Below, in pieces: positions 5,807 through 7,096 of a DNA stretch of 7,096 bases (position 1 is the first letter of the stretch; each line of letters starts with the position of its first letter). Under the pieces are notes generated by a model, which was given only the letters and a program-made list of their open reading frames with translations, searched no databases and was not told the DNA's origin. The translations under genes and the position numbers were made by a program. The stretch is taken from positions 1 to 7,096 of the forward strand of contig CAMPIH010000120.1 in NCBI GenBank assembly GCA_946886275.1. Reading direction: 5' to 3'. The DNA is from an uncultured Sphingosinicella sp. (lineage in GTDB: Bacteria > Pseudomonadota > Alphaproteobacteria > Sphingomonadales > Sphingomonadaceae).

Positions 5807-7095
5807 CAGCCGTCCACCTTTGGGATCGGCCGCTCGCCGACGATCGCCAGTCCATAGCCGGCGAGCGCCACCGGCGTGTGATGGCTGGTGGTGAGAAGGA
5901 CCATGTCATGGACTCCGAGCGCGGCGAGGATCTGGGCGCCGACGCCATAATCGCGAAGCTGCTCGGAGTCGCGCTGGGTGGCTTCCCCAGATCTCACCTT
6001 GAGCGACTGGCTGATCGCGTCGGGCATCGGCCGGTTGATGACGACGATGACTCCCGCGCCTTCGTCGGCGATCGCCTTCATCGCGCCCTGGAGCAGACCG
6101 CCGCGTCCGCCGGCCTCGGCGAAGGCGTCGGCGAAGATGCTGAGCGCGTGCATCCGAACCAAAGTCGGCTTGTCGGGATCGATCTGGCCCTTCACCAAAG
6201 CGATCTGTTCCGTTCCCGAGGCCTTGTTGAGGAAGGTCTTGGCGGTCCAGCTCCCGCCCCACCGGCTCTCGAACCGGGCTTCGGCGGTCTGCTCGACCAG
6301 CCGGTCCTTCTTCAGCCGATAGGCGATGAGATCGCGGATCGTGCCGATCCTCAGGCCATGGAGCTGGGCGAAGGTGAACAGATCCTCCATTCGCGCCATG
6401 CTGCCGTCGTCGGACATGATTTCGCAGATCACCCCGGACGGGTTCAGCCCGGCCAGCCTGGCGACGTCGACGGCCGCTTCAGTATGGCCGGCGCGGACGA
6501 GGACTCCGCCGTCGCGGGCGACGAGCGGGAAGACGTGACCGGGGGTAACGAGATGCTCGCGCCCCTTGGACGCGTCGATCGCGACCGAGATGGTGCGCGC
6601 CCGGTCCGCCGCGGAAATGCCCGTCGTGACCCCTTCCTTCGCCTCGATCGAGATGGTGAAGGCGGTTTCGAGCCGGCTGTCGTTGCGCCTCGGCATCAAC
6701 GGCAGATCGAGCTGGTCGACCCGCTCCTTCGTCATCGCCAGGCAGATCAGGCCGCGACCGTGACGGGCCATGAAGTTGATCGCGTCGGGCGTCGCCATCT
6801 GCGCCGGGATAACGAGATCGCCTTCATTCTCGCGGTCCTCGTCGTCGACGAGGATGAACATCCGGCCGTTTCGGGCCTCGTCGATGATCTGCTCGGCGCT
6901 CGCCATCACTCCGCGCGAGCCGCTGGCGAGGAATCGCTCCAGCTTCACAAGCGTTTCCGCGGTCGGGTTCCAGTCGGAATCGCCGAGCTTTCTCAGGCTG
7001 TTCGGGTGGAGTCCGGCGGCTCGGGCAAGGCCAGCGCGGCTGACCTCGCCGGCGGCCACCATTTCGCAGACGCGATCGATCAGGATTGTGCTCAT
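5806..7095 (-). CDS. ribB: RibBX: HTH-like N-terminus + DHBP synthase + degenerate GTP cyclohydrolase II domain
   Basis: It converts ribulose 5-phosphate to 3,4-dihydroxy-2-butanone 4-phosphate plus formate, feeding RibH. There are three parts in 429 residues. Residues 1-60 look like an XRE/lambda-repressor helix-turn-helix: [19 protein letters not shown] (19-37), then [14 protein letters not shown] (43-56). Residues 63-265 are a complete RibB domain with [11 protein letters not shown] (84-94), RHGRGLIC (111-118), [12 protein letters not shown] (155-166), GHVFPL (186-191) and GHTEAAVD (203-210), so Mg-binding and catalytic residues are present. Residues 270-425 resemble GTP cyclohydrolase II ([10 protein letters not shown] 381-390, [12 protein letters not shown] 413-424), but the zinc motif C-x10-C-x-C is absent; the only cysteines are 10, 118 and 224. 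This matches the proteobacterial RibBX variant, so a separate RibA is expected elsewhere. The ATG at 7095 is one base from the window edge, so its ribosome site and any upstream extension cannot be seen. An internal ATG at 6906 (MASAEQ) would give a RibBX without the HTH. Confidence 0.93.
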   Translation of the reverse strand: MSTILIDRVCEMVAAGEVSRAGLARAAGLHPNSLRKLGDSDWNPTAETLVKLERFLASGSRGVMASAEQIIDEARNGRMFILVDDEDRENEGDLVIPAQMATPDAINFMARHGRGLICLAMTKERVDQLDLPLMPRRNDSRLETAFTISIEAKEGVTTGISAADRARTISVAIDASKGREHLVTPGHVFPLVARDGGVLVRAGHTEAAVDVARLAGLNPSGVICEIMSDDGSMARMEDLFTFAQLHGLRIGTIRDLIAYRLKKDRLVEQTAEARFESRWGGSWTAKTFLNKASGTEQIALVKGQIDPDKPTLVRMHALSIFADAFAEAGGRGGLLQGAMKAIADEGAGVIVVINRPMPDAISQSLKVRSGEATQRDSEQLRDYGVGAQILAALGVHDMVLLTTSHHTPVALAGYGLAIVGERPIPKVDG

Positions 7096-7096
7096 T

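Noticed and set aside
1..7096. Search for insertion sequences, CRISPR arrays, tRNA/rRNA genes, phage or toxin-antitoxin modules
   Set aside because: No transposase, spaced direct repeats, cloverleaf or toxin-like small gene was seen; the window is filled by seven recognisable metabolic and housekeeping genes.

Overview
This 7.1 kb, GC-rich stretch of chromosome looks alphaproteobacterial, most likely Sphingomonadales (inference). The pointers are a COQ9-family protein, a RibB fused to a degenerate RibA-like domain, a GTTC-N7-GTTC type LexA box, and dense high-GC coding with very short intergenic gaps. I see no mobile element, tRNA, rRNA, CRISPR array or phage gene. The content is housekeeping and metabolic, and I do not see a wholly new system.

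Left part (1-4230, all minus strand). Reading 5' to 3' on the minus strand, the order is an EamA/DMT-type permease (4230-3316), a COQ9-family ubiquinone-biosynthesis protein (3309-2650), a 653-residue fusion of c-type cytochrome and FTR1 iron permease (2579-618), and ssb (428 to beyond the left edge). The permease and coq9 are 6 bp apart and probably cotranscribed. The iron permease follows after 70 bp that contain a good Fur-box-like palindrome. The 189 bp before ssb carries a perfect GTTC-N7-GTTC SOS box on a plausible sigma-70 promoter, followed by a leader of about 150 nt.

Middle (4231-5366). A 50 bp divergent intergenic region separates the permease from an Old Yellow Enzyme family alkene reductase on the plus strand. 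That gene converges on the riboflavin genes with only 17 bp between the stop codons.

Right part (5384-7095, minus strand). Here ribBX and ribH form a translationally coupled riboflavin-biosynthesis pair (TGATG overlap). RibBX has an intact DHBP synthase domain and a C-terminal GTP cyclohydrolase II-like domain with no zinc-binding cysteines. It also has an N-terminal segment of about 60 residues that reads as an XRE/lambda-repressor-type helix-turn-helix.

The points most worth checking are this DNA-binding-like domain on a riboflavin enzyme, the SOS promoter of ssb, and the Fur-like site at the cytochrome-iron permease.
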